Source: Enterobacter asburiae (GTDB lineage Bacteria > Pseudomonadota > Gammaproteobacteria > Enterobacterales > Enterobacteriaceae). Taken from it: DNA of 64,000 nucleotides. Below, in pieces: positions 35,606 through 44,964 of this stretch (the stretch's first letter is position 1; each line of letters starts with the position of its first letter). Location: contig NZ_AP019632.1 in assembly GCF_007035645.1 (NCBI RefSeq), forward strand, positions 2,232,001 through 2,296,000. Direction: 5' to 3'. Made by a program: the position numbers and the translations under genes. The notes below the pieces were generated by a model. The model did not search any database. It had not been told where the DNA came from and saw only the letters and a list, made by a program, of their open reading frames with translations.

Positions 35606-37261
35606 TTAACGCATTATCCGGTCGTCAACGTAGTTACGTTTATCCGGCGCTGGCGGGAAATACTGGTACAGCCAGGTTTCACTGATGGCATCGCCCTGGC
35701 AGCGCAGGAACAGGCGCATATCCACCGGCTCCGTCGAATCCGAGGTTGGGTACCAGTCAAACAGGATTCGATAGCCGTCAAACGGCTCAACGTAGAGGAT
35801 CTCAACCTGCTTCGCTTCACCGCTGGAGAGCGTAATCACCGGCTCGATGCCTTTTGGCGCAGCGGCCTTGAGGTCGCCACCGACGAAGTCGATAGCAAAG
35901 CGACGGGCCCACACTTTCGGGTAATTTTCGCCCGGTGCCCAGCCTTCCGGGAAGCCGCCCATGCCGGTACGGGTGGCGAAGACGTTGGCCAGCGGAGAAC
36001 GCACCGGCGGCATGGCGCTCCAGTACAGACGATATTTAAAGTCCAGCTCGTCGCCCGCCTTCACCGCTTTTTCCGGCTGCCAGAAGCAGACCACGTTATC
36101 CAGCGTTTCGCCGGTGGTCGGGATCTCCATCAGGCCAACCGCGCCTTTACCCCAGTCGTTACGCGGTTCAACCCACAGGCTCGGGCGTTTGTTATACCAG
36201 CCCATCACGTCCTGATAGTGCGAGAAATCGCGGTCGAGCTGCAGCAGGCCGAACCCTTTCGGGTTTTTGTCCATATAGGCGTTAAACTGCAGCTTCTGCG
36301 GGTTGTTCAGCGGACGACAGATCCACTCCCCGTTGCCGCGCCACATTGCCAGGCGGTCGGAGTCATGAATTTGCGGGTGAATGGTGTCACACATGCGGCG
36401 TTCGTTATTGCCGCAGCTGAACATGCTGGTCATCGGCGCGATGCCGAGCTGCTTGATGTCCTTCCGCGCATAGAGATGGTTTTCCACCTCCATAATCACC
36501 TGGCTCTTCTCGCAGTGGATCACGAATTTATAGGCACCGGTGATGCTCGGGCTGTCCAGCAGCGTGTAGACGGTAAAAGTCGTGTCGCCGGGCTTGACGG
36601 TTTCAAACCAGAAGGCGGTAAAGTCCGGGAACTCTTCCGGCGTGTCGGTAAAGGTGTCTACCGCCAGACCGCGCGCGGAAAGGCCGTACTGGTAGGTGTC
36701 ATCCACCGCGCGGAAATAGCTCGCGCCCAGGAAAGAGACAATATCGCGACGCGCCAGCTCAGGCGCCTTAAAGGCGCGGAAGCCCGCAAAGCCGAGATCG
36801 CTTTGCCCTTCCAGCTGTTTGGTATCCACACCCGTTTCACCGTAGCTGAACAGCTCCGGACGGAAGTGGATCTCGCGCGCCATAGAGGTTGACTGGTCCA
36901 GCGAGAACATCCGCACGCGGCGACGGAACCCCATCCCCATATGGAAGAACTGCACGTCCAGCTGACGCCCTTCAATGTTGTTCCACAGTGACTGTTTTTC
37001 ATCGTAGCGGATGGCGTTGTACGCCTGCGGCGTCATGGTTGCCAGCGTGTCCGGCAGCGGACGCGGCGCGCCACCCCACGGGGTTTTCGCCAGGTCATGC
37101 GCCATGGATTGCAGTACGGAGAAGTCGAAACGACGGCTCTGGCCGTCAGCAATGTCAGAGTCGGCAGCGTATGCCGCTTTGGAAAACAGGGAAGCAAGGC
37201 CAGATGTGCCGCTCAGGGCTGCCACTGCCAGCGAGCCTTTTAGAAAACGTCTGCGATTCAT
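35606..37261 (-). CDS. opgD: Periplasmic glucan biosynthesis protein OpgD
   Basis: 551-residue periplasmic protein (E. coli OpgD/MdoD) that controls backbone length of osmoregulated periplasmic glucans. The N-terminus [18 protein letters not shown] is a classic Tat signal, with cleavage near AAYAAD. The mature protein keeps [45 protein letters not shown] and [16 protein letters not shown] blocks. The start at 37261 gives exactly the E. coli length; an upstream extension to 37345 would disrupt the Tat signal. Confidence 0.94.
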   Translation of the reverse strand: MNRRRFLKGSLAVAALSGTSGLASLFSKAAYAADSDIADGQSRRFDFSVLQSMAHDLAKTPWGGAPRPLPDTLATMTPQAYNAIRYDEKQSLWNNIEGRQLDVQFFHMGMGFRRRVRMFSLDQSTSMAREIHFRPELFSYGETGVDTKQLEGQSDLGFAGFRAFKAPELARRDIVSFLGASYFRAVDDTYQYGLSARGLAVDTFTDTPEEFPDFTAFWFETVKPGDTTFTVYTLLDSPSITGAYKFVIHCEKSQVIMEVENHLYARKDIKQLGIAPMTSMFSCGNNERRMCDTIHPQIHDSDRLAMWRGNGEWICRPLNNPQKLQFNAYMDKNPKGFGLLQLDRDFSHYQDVMGWYNKRPSLWVEPRNDWGKGAVGLMEIPTTGETLDNVVCFWQPEKAVKAGDELDFKYRLYWSAMPPVRSPLANVFATRTGMGGFPEGWAPGENYPKVWARRFAIDFVGGDLKAAAPKGIEPVITLSSGEAKQVEILYVEPFDGYRILFDWYPTSDSTEPVDMRLFLRCQGDAISETWLYQYFPPAPDKRNYVDDRIMR

Positions 37262-37462
37262 GCCTGGAAAAACGTCCTTATGGTCGTGTGAATGTGTTTC
37301 GCGCTCGGCGAAATGACGGCAAGAAAGAACGCACAGCCTAAACAAAAATGGTTAAGAATCCAATTGTTGGCCGGTGATTATATGAACAAAGTGAGAAATA
37401 TTTTCTGTCGACCAGAACGGCCCGAAAGTGGTGTAAAAAACAGTAAATACACAAAATCATTC

Positions 37463-37571
37463 ATGCTGGATCAAGGCGGCAAGTCTGAGAATCCCCAGGA
37501 GCTTACTTAAGTAAGTGACTGGGGTGAACAGACGTAGCCAACGCAGAGGCAGCGTGAAGGATGAAGTGTAT
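37463..37571. repeat. Intergenic enterobacterial repeat with 14-bp palindrome
   Basis: Within the 356-base gap between opgD and the binding-protein gene. A core hairpin is formed by CCCCAG (37493-37498), the perfect palindrome CTTACTTAAGTAAG (37502-37515) and CTGGGG (37519-37524). The surrounding sequence (aaggcggcaag..., tagccaacgca...) is one I recall as recurring between genes in many enterobacteria, but I cannot name the family. The remainder of the gap shows no gene. Confidence 0.65.
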
Positions 37572-37578
37572 TAAAAAT

Positions 37579-37606
37579 GCCCCGGCGCGACATCGTTCGC
37601 CGGGGC
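37579..37606 (-). terminator. Terminator of the aminotransferase/binding-protein operon
   Basis: GCCCCGGCG / CGCCGGGGC, 9-bp stem, followed on the minus strand by ATTTTTAAT; 11 bases after the stop codon. Confidence 0.82.
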
Positions 37607-37617
37607 TAATGAGGCGG

Positions 37618-38391
37618 TTATTTTACGCTGACATCGATACCCGGGAAGTACTTATCAGCGAGTTTAGCGATCGTGCCGTCGGCACGTACTTTATCAATCG
37701 CGGCATCAAGCTGCTTTTTGGTGGCCTCGTCACCCTTACGCAACCCAAAACCGATCCCACTGCCGAGGATAGTGTCGTCAGACACCGGTTTGCCGATGAA
37801 GCCAAACCCTTTCCCCTGCGGCTTGCTGAGGAAACCTGCCTGCCCGGCCGCGGACATGACCAGCGAGGCGTCGATACGGCCATTCAGCAGATCGCCCCAG
37901 GCCATATTCTGATCTTTATAAGACACCACGGTGACACCCTGCTTTTCCCAGTGCTCTTTGGCATAGGTTTCCTGGATGGATCCCTGCAGCACGCCGATGG
38001 TTTTCCCCTTCAGCCCTTCTGGGGTTGCCTCAACCGCCGTACCTGCCTTGCCGACCAGCTGCGACGGAATACGGTAGATCGGTTGGGTAAAATCAATGCT
38101 CTTGCGGCGCTGCTCGGTGATGTTCATCGCCGAGTTGATGGCGTCAAATTTCTTCGCCACCAGGCCCGGGATCAGCGCATCAAAGGAGGTTTCAACCCAG
38201 CTGCACTTCAGCGCTGCCGCTTTGCAGATGGCATTCCCCAGCTCAACGTCAAACCCTTCCAGTTCGCCCGCCGCATTGCGGCTCTCAAACGGCGGATATT
38301 CCGCTTCCAGACCGTAACGCAGCTCGGTGGCCGCGAAGGAAGAAAAAGTACACAGCAATCCCATGCCGACAACTAACGCGCGTAATTTCAT
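37618..38391 (-). CDS. Amino-acid ABC transporter binding protein (HisJ/ArgT type), orphan
   Basis: Periplasmic family 3 binding protein of 257 residues, signal peptide about 1-20 (FSSFAATE). Resembles the lysine/arginine/ornithine and histidine binders: YPPFESRNAAGELEGFDVELGNAICK, DFDALIPGLVAKKFDAINSAMNITEQRRKSIDFT, GVLQGSIQETYAKEHW. GAGGAG precedes the ATG. It lies 10 bases downstream of the aminotransferase gene, hence one operon, but there are no permease or ATPase genes. A cationic amino acid is the likely ligand, by family resemblance only. Confidence 0.88.
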   Translation of the reverse strand: MKLRALVVGMGLLCTFSSFAATELRYGLEAEYPPFESRNAAGELEGFDVELGNAICKAAALKCSWVETSFDALIPGLVAKKFDAINSAMNITEQRRKSIDFTQPIYRIPSQLVGKAGTAVEATPEGLKGKTIGVLQGSIQETYAKEHWEKQGVTVVSYKDQNMAWGDLLNGRIDASLVMSAAGQAGFLSKPQGKGFGFIGKPVSDDTILGSGIGFGLRKGDEATKKQLDAAIDKVRADGTIAKLADKYFPGIDVSVK

Positions 38392-38401
38392 CTCATACTC
38401 C

Positions 38402-39571
38402 TCAGCGTGGTTTAACCCGACACAGGGCCTGGGCACCTGCCCGTAACGTCGCCTCATCTTTCGCAAAAGAGAGACGAATCAATTTATTATCCGTACCGTC
38501 CGCATAAAACGCCGACAGCGGAATGGTGGCAACGCCGTACTCAACGATCAGCCGTTTCACCAGCTCGCTGTCGCGCTCGTCGCTGAACTGGCTGTAGTCC
38601 GCCAGCATGAAGAACGATCCGGCGCTCGGCAGCAGCGTAAACGGCGAATCGGCCAGCAGGCTGTGCAGGAGATCGCGCTTGCGCTGGTAAAACGCCGACA
38701 GCGACAGCCAGGTTTGCGGGTCGACCATATGCTCAGCAAACGCGTGCTGCATTGGCGTATCGGCAGAAAACATTAAAAATTGATGCACTTTACAAATCTC
38801 GTCCATCAGTACCGCCGGTGCAACACAGTAACCCACGCGCCACCCGGTGACGTGATAGGTTTTTCCGAAAGAGGAAATAATCACGCTGCGCTCCGCCAGC
38901 TGCGGGTGCGTGGCCATCCCGTGATGCGGCTCGCCGTCAAAAACGACGTGTTCGTACACTTCGTCAGACAAAATAATGATGTCGGTATTGCGCGTCAGCG
39001 CCACCAGCTGCTGCAGGTCACTGGCGGAGAAGACCTGACCGCTCGGGTTATGCGGCGTATTGATGATGATCATGCGCGTGCGCGGGGTGATCGCCGCGCG
39101 AACCTCATCCCAGTTGACGGCAAAATCCGGCACGGTGAGCTTGATGGCAATCGGGGTTGCCCCCTGAAGACGGACAATCGGCGCATAGCTGTCAAAGGAC
39201 GGCTCAAAGTAGATCACCTCATCGCCAGGGTGCACCAGCCCGCTAATCGCCGAATAGAGCCCTTCGCTGGCGCTGGCGGTCACCAGCACCTCGCTGGCAG
39301 GGTCGTACTGCGTGCCGTAGAGCGTGGCAATTTTATCGGCAATACGTTCCTTGAGCGGCTGCAGACCGGTCATCGACGCGTACTGGTTATGCCCCGCCTC
39401 CATTGCGCGGGTGACGCCCGCAATCAGCTTCGGGTCGCAGGAAAAATTCGGTGCGCCCTGAGAAAGGTTAATCGCGTTATGCTGCGCCGAGAGCTGGCCG
39501 ATAACGGTAAAAATAGTGGTTCCCACATCCGGCAGTTTGGATCGCGTTTGCACAGGCGTTCGTAAAGTCAT
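38402..39571 (-). CDS. PLP-dependent aminotransferase (YbdL-like)
   Basis: Class I/II aminotransferase of 389 residues, closest in recall to E. coli YbdL, a methionine aminotransferase. Cofactor motifs: AINLSQGAPNFSCDP, NQYASMTGLQPLKERIA, INTPHNPSGQVFSASDL, LSDEVYEHVVFDGEPH and the PLP lysine in SSFGKTYHVTGWRVGYCVAP. First gene of an operon with a cationic amino-acid-type binding protein, and divergent from a GcvA-type LysR gene that probably regulates it. The amino donor is not determined. Confidence 0.88.
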   Translation of the reverse strand: MTLRTPVQTRSKLPDVGTTIFTVIGQLSAQHNAINLSQGAPNFSCDPKLIAGVTRAMEAGHNQYASMTGLQPLKERIADKIATLYGTQYDPASEVLVTASASEGLYSAISGLVHPGDEVIYFEPSFDSYAPIVRLQGATPIAIKLTVPDFAVNWDEVRAAITPRTRMIIINTPHNPSGQVFSASDLQQLVALTRNTDIIILSDEVYEHVVFDGEPHHGMATHPQLAERSVIISSFGKTYHVTGWRVGYCVAPAVLMDEICKVHQFLMFSADTPMQHAFAEHMVDPQTWLSLSAFYQRKRDLLHSLLADSPFTLLPSAGSFFMLADYSQFSDERDSELVKRLIVEYGVATIPLSAFYADGTDNKLIRLSFAKDEATLRAGAQALCRVKPR

Positions 39572-39686
39572 CCTCTTTCCCTTCTCATGGACATTGCATA
39601 ACTATTCAAACAACATCTGTGCTGTCGGGACAATCGAATTGTTGTCATAATAGCCATGAGAAAAATGCATAGCTGAGGTGTTTTCT

Positions 39687-40529
39687 ATGTCACGCCGTTC
39701 GCTCCCCCTTAATGCCATCGACGCATTTTTAGTCACCGCGCGTCACCTCAATCTTACCCATGCCGCGGCGGAACTGTGTCTGACGCAGGGGGCCGTGAGC
39801 CGTAAGATTGCCTCCCTTGAGGCGTGGTTTGGCTTTCCGCTTTTTGAACGCCACGCGCGCGGGCTGCGCCTCTCACCGCAGGGTAGCGCCCTGCTTCCGG
39901 AGCTGCAGTCCGCTTTCGAGCAGCTGCTGTCCGTGGCCGACCAGGCCCGCAGCCAGCACACCGTGATCCGGCTGAAGGCCCCCACCTGCGCCATGCGCTG
40001 GCTGGTGCCGCGCCTGCTGGAGGTGGAGCGCGAGCATCCGGATCTGCAGATCGCGCTGACCACCACTACCGATCACAACGTCAATTTCAAAACTGAGTCT
40101 TACGACGCGGCCATCGTGTTCGGCACGCACATGAGCGCAGGCGATCTGCTGTTCGAAGAGGCGCTCACCCCGGTGATAAGCCCGGTGCGGGCGGGTGCAG
40201 CGCTGGGTTCGCTGACGTTTCTGCACCCGACAAGGGACAAGACAGACTGGTCGCTGTGGCTGACGAAACAGGAAGGTCCGGGCTTTGCCATGCATAAAAA
40301 TCAACACTTCGATACGATGGATCTCGCCATTACGGCCGCCATTCAGGGGCTCGGCGTCGCCATCGCCGACGAAACGCTGGTGGCAGAAGATATTCACGCT
40401 GGAAGGCTGGTACGGCCCTATGAGACAAGCATAAAAACCGGCGCAAGCTACCGGCTGGTGCTGCGCGAAACGCCAGGCGAGGAAAATGGACTGGCGGCGT
40501 TTCGCGCCTGTTTGCTTAATCGAGGCTGA
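39687..40529 (+). CDS. LysR-family regulator, GcvA-like
   Basis: LysR transcription factor of 280 residues, GcvA/AmpR subgroup: LNAIDAFLVTARHLNLTHAAAELCLTQGAVSRKIASLEAWFGFPLFERHARGLRLSPQG forms the DNA-binding head. ATG at 39687 with GAGGTG 6 bases upstream is preferred over a GTG at 39678. Divergent from the aminotransferase/binding-protein operon, its likely target; tail overlaps the convergent esterase by 14 bases. Confidence 0.88.
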   Translation: MSRRSLPLNAIDAFLVTARHLNLTHAAAELCLTQGAVSRKIASLEAWFGFPLFERHARGLRLSPQGSALLPELQSAFEQLLSVADQARSQHTVIRLKAPTCAMRWLVPRLLEVEREHPDLQIALTTTTDHNVNFKTESYDAAIVFGTHMSAGDLLFEEALTPVISPVRAGAALGSLTFLHPTRDKTDWSLWLTKQEGPGFAMHKNQHFDTMDLAITAAIQGLGVAIADETLVAEDIHAGRLVRPYETSIKTGASYRLVLRETPGEENGLAAFRACLLNRG

Positions 40530-42021
40530 CGTGGTGCTTCATCACCCGTTTGAAGAGGCTCATGCGGGCGCGCATAAAGCGGTTTTCAAGCCTGAAAGCT
40601 GCATGTTTATTCACACCAATGCGTAACAGAACGTCCCGCCCTTTACGGCACGCGGGCCAGTGCGTCGGCCCGGGCAGGATGTCGCGACGACCCGCGTCAC
40701 GCGCAAAGCTCACCCAGTAATCCGCCACCTGGGCAGCAAACTGCAGATCTCGCTCATTGACGTACTGACGTGAAGGCTCCACCTGACCGAGCGTATCGAA
40801 GACGTAGGGAACTTCGTTGCCGTGCCAGGCACCGTTGATGTACGTGGCATGTTCAGCCTCTGCGACATAGTCAAACCAGTAACGCCAGCACAATCCGCCG
40901 ACGCGCTGCTGGGCCTGCATCACCACGTAGCCCATCGTGGTAAACGCCATGTCGCGACACACCTGCCTGCCCAGCTCTTCATCGCCCTTCACGCCCGGGT
41001 AGAGCAGCTTAATCAGCCCCAGCCCGAAGCGGCGCTCCCTGCGAAGCTTCTGAATTTGTCCGGCGAGATCGATGCCAAACACCGCCATCACGCTGGCTTC
41101 ATCGCTGTTGGAGCCAATCATCACCGGCACCGGATGCTGACGCGCGGCGAAAAAGACGTCAAGCATGGCTTCCGGCAGAACACAGTCTCCTGCGATAGGC
41201 GCCGGAGCGACGTTCAGCGGCGCGGTGAGCGGCCAGAACGCCTCGGGCGGAATGGCGCGCAGCTGCCCGGCGGTCGCATTTTCCAGCCCGAAATGGGCGG
41301 CCAGCGCTTCCCCTTTTTGCAGCGCCTGCTCGCGCGGCGTGTCCGGTAAGGTGTATCCGCTTTGCACAATCGCCTTGTGGAATAATCCTGCTGCCAGCGG
41401 AGAGGCCAGCAGCGAGAGCACGCTGCGCGCGCCAGCGGATTCGCCAAACAGGGTCACATTGGCGGGATCGCCGCCAAACCCGGCGATGTTATCCCGCACC
41501 CATTCGAGCGCGGCGATCTGATCCAGCAGGGCAAAATTATGCACTACGCGCCCTTCCTCGCCTTCCAGCGCGGGATGGGCGAAAAAGCCAAGATGGCCGA
41601 GACGGTAGTTGATCGTGACCACAACCGCGCCACGCATGGCCAGCGCTTTGCCGTTATACGGCGGCAGGCCTCCGGCACCAATCGTAAACCCGCCTCCGTG
41701 CAGCCAGACCATAACCGGAAGCGGCTCGGCCCGCTCTGCGGGAGACCAGACGTTAAGGTAGAGGCAATCTTCGGAAAACTGGCCCGGATCGCCGCCGCCG
41801 AGCTCCTGACAATACTCGCTGCTTTGCCAGCTTGAGGGCGAGAATGCCGTGGCCTCGCGCAGCCCATCCCAGCGTTCAGGCGGCCGGGGCGAGCGCCAGC
41901 GCCACTCCCCCACGGGCGGCGCGGCGTAGGGAATACCGCACCAGACGTGGACGTTTTCATCGGTTAAACCAGACAGTGCGCCCTGGCGCGTTTCAACCAC
42001 AGGGGCGGAAGGATTTTGCAT
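40516..42021 (-). CDS. Type B carboxylesterase (para-nitrobenzyl esterase-like)
   Basis: Alpha/beta-hydrolase of 501 residues. Oxyanion hole VMVWLHGGGFTIGAG, nucleophile elbow TLFGESAGARSV, acidic residue region GSNSDEASVM and catalytic His in INGAWHGNEVPYVF are all present, so it should be active. SEDCLYLNVWSP is the type B signature. No signal peptide is seen with the start at 42021 (AAGGT upstream). Natural ester substrate unknown. It lies between ydcJ and the LysR/aminotransferase block and belongs to the segment inserted between ydcJ and opgD. Confidence 0.9.
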   Translation of the reverse strand: MQNPSAPVVETRQGALSGLTDENVHVWCGIPYAAPPVGEWRWRSPRPPERWDGLREATAFSPSSWQSSEYCQELGGGDPGQFSEDCLYLNVWSPAERAEPLPVMVWLHGGGFTIGAGGLPPYNGKALAMRGAVVVTINYRLGHLGFFAHPALEGEEGRVVHNFALLDQIAALEWVRDNIAGFGGDPANVTLFGESAGARSVLSLLASPLAAGLFHKAIVQSGYTLPDTPREQALQKGEALAAHFGLENATAGQLRAIPPEAFWPLTAPLNVAPAPIAGDCVLPEAMLDVFFAARQHPVPVMIGSNSDEASVMAVFGIDLAGQIQKLRRERRFGLGLIKLLYPGVKGDEELGRQVCRDMAFTTMGYVVMQAQQRVGGLCWRYWFDYVAEAEHATYINGAWHGNEVPYVFDTLGQVEPSRQYVNERDLQFAAQVADYWVSFARDAGRRDILPGPTHWPACRKGRDVLLRIGVNKHAAFRLENRFMRARMSLFKRVMKHHVSLD

Positions 42022-42064
42022 AACGACCTTAATTTTTCCATCACACCCCAGCAGAGTAACGATT

Positions 42065-43408
42065 TCAGAGCAAACCGCAACGCTGTTTACTGCGCGTTTC
42101 AGCCTCCTGGTAGAGCGTAAACTCGTCATACACCGGGCATCCCAGCGCGTCTTCAAACGCATCGCGGCTGGCGTTACCGTGGCTGCGGGCCTGGGTTTCG
42201 TTCCCGAGGTTGGACTGGAAAATCCCCGCGGCGCTGACCGGGAGGAAATCTTCGTAGGTGATCGGCTGGGCAACCACCCATCCGCGCTCGATCAGCGGCT
42301 GCGGATCGTCTCCGGGACGAAACGCATGACGATGCGCATCCCCGGCTGGCGTCAGGCGGTAGCGGAAATAAGCCAGCTCCTGACGGCGCATGAGCATTTC
42401 GCTGTCCGGGAAGGCGCTAAAGATCTCCCGCAGATGCAGCTGATGGGTCAGGTTATCTTTACCGGTACCGGCCTGGGCGAGGAGGCTATCGTACAGTTCA
42501 CGGCCTTTCGGGGTCAGCGCCACGCCGCGCTGTTCAATCTCACCGAAGCGCGCGGTGTGGGTGCCTTTATGTTCACCGGCAAACAGCACCGGCTCTTCCA
42601 GCGCCTTGAAGCTGGTTTGACGCAATAAGACGGGCACCTCGCGACGCGGCGGACCTTCGATCAGAATTTTTGGCTCGATGCCGTACTTCGGCATCAGCTC
42701 CTGCACCCGGTCAATGTCCAGCGTGCGCGGCGTGAGGTGGTTAATGTGGCAGCCCGGGAAGCAGACCACGTCGGCAATCAGACGGTGCTCGTTGTGCAGC
42801 GCCAGATAGGTTTCCTGATCGACCGTCGCATGGCGGTGCCAGCGGAAGGTTTCTAACGCTTCCTGCACAAATTTGTGCGCCTGTGCGTCAGTAAACTGCC
42901 CTTCCGACTCGTGGAGGTCGATCAGTTCCAGGCAGCGCGGGGTGAAGATGTTGCGGTGAGACAGGATCTCCGCGGCCCGCTCGCGCAGCGCGACGTTTTC
43001 AATCAGCTCAAGACGCAGCAGCGAGGTAAAAATACGAAACGGATTTCGGCACAGCGCCGCATCCTCTATCGGACGAAACGCCGTTGAGTGGACGGGCACC
43101 CCCGCCTGAGAGAGATCGTAATAGCTGACCGGGTACATACCCATAATGGCAAACATACGGCGCAGGGTTGAAAGTTCCTGTGCCGTGCCCACGCGGATCG
43201 CCCCGTGACGCTCCACGTTCAGGCGCGCAAGCTCATCGGCGTTAGCCAGTTGTTCATGTAATAGTGGATTATTTTCCAGAACCGCCAGGTTTACGTCCGC
43301 AACCAGTTCAAGCAAGGTGCCGTACTGCGGAACTTCCTGCTGGTACATCGCCGACATAGCCTGCGAAAAGTGTTCCCGAATGTCATCAGCCGTGATGGTG
43401 TTCGCCAT
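42065..43408 (-). CDS. ydcJ: 2-oxoadipate dioxygenase/decarboxylase-family protein YdcJ (HglS)
   Basis: DUF1338 protein of 447 residues, same length as E. coli YdcJ and very similar throughout (MSAMYQQEVPQYGTLLELVADVNLAVLE, GAIRVGTAQELSTLRRMFAIMGMYPVSYYDLSQAGVPVHSTAFRP, VVCFPGCHINHLTPRTLDIDRVQ). Members (HglS) are Fe(II)-dependent and convert 2-oxoadipate to D-2-hydroxyglutarate in D-lysine catabolism. GGAGG precedes the ATG. A cationic amino-acid binding protein and an aminotransferase nearby are consistent with lysine breakdown, but that link is only contextual. Confidence 0.92.
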   Translation of the reverse strand: MANTITADDIREHFSQAMSAMYQQEVPQYGTLLELVADVNLAVLENNPLLHEQLANADELARLNVERHGAIRVGTAQELSTLRRMFAIMGMYPVSYYDLSQAGVPVHSTAFRPIEDAALCRNPFRIFTSLLRLELIENVALRERAAEILSHRNIFTPRCLELIDLHESEGQFTDAQAHKFVQEALETFRWHRHATVDQETYLALHNEHRLIADVVCFPGCHINHLTPRTLDIDRVQELMPKYGIEPKILIEGPPRREVPVLLRQTSFKALEEPVLFAGEHKGTHTARFGEIEQRGVALTPKGRELYDSLLAQAGTGKDNLTHQLHLREIFSAFPDSEMLMRRQELAYFRYRLTPAGDAHRHAFRPGDDPQPLIERGWVVAQPITYEDFLPVSAAGIFQSNLGNETQARSHGNASRDAFEDALGCPVYDEFTLYQEAETRSKQRCGLL

Positions 43409-43832
43409 GATGTCATGCCTCCAGTGAATATTACCTGGAGTGTAGAGAAACCCGTTCCTTCCGGGGGGAAGAATTTCTGAATTGTGATCTTAAGACGACA
43501 GTGGTCAAACCGTGTGCTATCAGGCCCCTGAACAGCGCCGAACGGAACCGCCCTTTCAACCTGAACGCTTTTATCCAGGATTTTCCTTATAATTATTTAG
43601 GGTTCCGCTTTCTATCTATAAAGGAGTATTTTTTGGCTCTCTTCTGAGTGCAAATTAACCAATTCGAGTACGCCATTATTTTTATCCTCTTCTTTCAAAT
43701 TTTTAGCTCGAAGTTAGGATTAATCTGAATGGTTGTTTACAAGTCCTTCCTGTCTATCCATATTTCCATTTTAAGCGAAGCGCAAATTTACAAATATTTA
43801 AAAATAACGCAACCGCAAATAGCAAAACGCAT

Positions 43833-43860
43833 TTGACGGATGACGCACAGCGACTAGAGT
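43833..43860 (+). promoter_or_regulatory. Candidate promoter of the yciG stress operon
   Basis: TTGACG and cTAGAGT are 16 bases apart, 78 bases before yciG. The C preceding the -10 is a feature of sigma-S promoters, and yciGFE-katN is RpoS-controlled in Salmonella. The rest of the 529-base gap (43409-43937) is AT-rich and contains a GATACG/CGTATC hairpin near 43878-43898 but no gene I can support. Confidence 0.45.
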
Positions 43861-43937
43861 TATTACTCGAACGACGAGTGATACGGAATATTTTCGTATC
43901 GTACTGACATAACCAATATATGACTATGAGGTTTAAT

Positions 43938-44123
43938 ATGGCAGAGCATCGTGGTTGTTCCGGTAATTTCGCTGAAGACCGTGAAAAAGCATCAGAAGCT
44001 GGACGTAAAGGTGGCCAGCATAGCGGTGGGAACTTTAAAAACGATCCGCAACGCGCTTCTGAAGCGGGTAAGAAAGGAGGACAGAACAGTCACGGCGGAG
44101 GCCGTAAATCTGATAACTCCTGA
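43938..44123 (+). CDS. yciG: KGG-repeat stress protein YciG
   Basis: Small, basic, hydrophilic protein of 61 residues with two stress-induced KGG motifs (EAGRKGGQHSGGNF and EAGKKGGQNSHGG), nearly identical to E. coli YciG. GAGG lies 7 bases before the ATG. Members are induced in stationary phase and under stress; YciG affects motility and stress tolerance in E. coli. First gene of the yciGFE-katN group, co-directional with the following genes. Confidence 0.95.
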   Translation: MAEHRGCSGNFAEDREKASEAGRKGGQHSGGNFKNDPQRASEAGKKGGQNSHGGGRKSDNS

Positions 44124-44217
44124 TCTTATTTAATACTCTTTTAATAAAACCAGAGAGCATGCTGCGGGCTGAAAAGCTCGCAGTACCCTTTCCTTATTTT
44201 ACCGGAGCGTAATTATT

Positions 44218-44712
44218 ATGAATATGAAAAGCGTCGAGGATGTCTTTATTCATCTTCTCTCGGATACCTACAGCGCAGAAAAGCAGCTTACCCGTGCGTT
44301 AAGCAAACTTGCCCGCGCCGCCTCCAGCGAGAAGCTGAGCGCCGCTTTTACCGCACACCTTGAGGAGACGCAGGGTCAGATCGAACGTATCGACCAGATC
44401 GTCGAGCAGGAAGACGGTATCAAGCTTAAGCGCATGAAGTGCGTGGCGATGGAAGGCTTAATTGAAGAAGCCAACGAAGTCATCGAAAGCACGGAAAAAA
44501 ATGAAGTACGTGATGCCGCACTTATTGCCGCCGCGCAAAAAGTCGAACATTACGAAATTGCCAGCTACGGTACCCTTGCAACACTAGCTGAACAACTGGG
44601 CTATAAAAAAGCCGTTAAGCTTCTTGCCGAAACGCTGGAAGAAGAAAAAGAGACCGACCTTAAACTCACCGACCTGGCCGTAGGAAATATTAACCAAAAA
44701 GCGCAGAAATGA
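44218..44712 (+). CDS. yciF: Ferritin-like DUF892 protein YciF
   Basis: 164-residue ferritin-like four-helix-bundle protein (E. coli YciF, dimeric structure known). Metal-site type residues are in SDTYSAEKQL, HLEETQGQIERIDQ and QKVEHYEIASYGTLATLAEQLGY. GGAG lies 10 bases upstream of the ATG. Stress-induced; exact activity unknown. It shares the DUF892 family with yciE downstream, from which it is separated by a small membrane protein gene. Confidence 0.94.
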   Translation: MNMKSVEDVFIHLLSDTYSAEKQLTRALSKLARAASSEKLSAAFTAHLEETQGQIERIDQIVEQEDGIKLKRMKCVAMEGLIEEANEVIESTEKNEVRDAALIAAAQKVEHYEIASYGTLATLAEQLGYKKAVKLLAETLEEEKETDLKLTDLAVGNINQKAQK

Positions 44713-44735
44713 CGCAATAATACAGGTTAAATAAA

Positions 44736-44939
44736 ATGAGCATCAGTCCCAGGACAATTAAACGGTGCCATTTAGCGGCAGCCATAATATGGTTCATTCT
44801 CGCCATCCCTTCCGTAATATGGTGGAAGAACAGCGTGCTATGGGTCATTATCATCAGCATTTACGCCAATATTGTCGGCCATTTATCTGGCTACAGTGCC
44901 GCGCGTGCCGATCAGGCTGCTGAAAGTGAGACCAAATAA
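44736..44939 (+). CDS. Small two-TM membrane protein
   Basis: 67 residues, not recognised. Two hydrophobic segments (HLAAAIIWFILAIPSVIWW and SVLWVIIISIYANIVGHLSGY) joined by a short loop, with a charged C-terminus (ARADQAAESETK). It sits between yciF and yciE, 23 bases after yciF and 25 before yciE, so it is almost certainly in the same operon. E. coli yciGFE lacks this gene. A role in membrane adaptation under stress is only a guess. Confidence 0.75.
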   Translation: MSISPRTIKRCHLAAAIIWFILAIPSVIWWKNSVLWVIIISIYANIVGHLSGYSAARADQAAESETK

Positions 44940-44964
44940 GCGAACCCCTAATGAGGATACAATG

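Noticed and set aside
43609..43655. Five-codon leader peptide beginning TTG after AAGGAGTATTTTTT
   Set aside because: Too short to support; no attenuator-like alternative pairing is evident.
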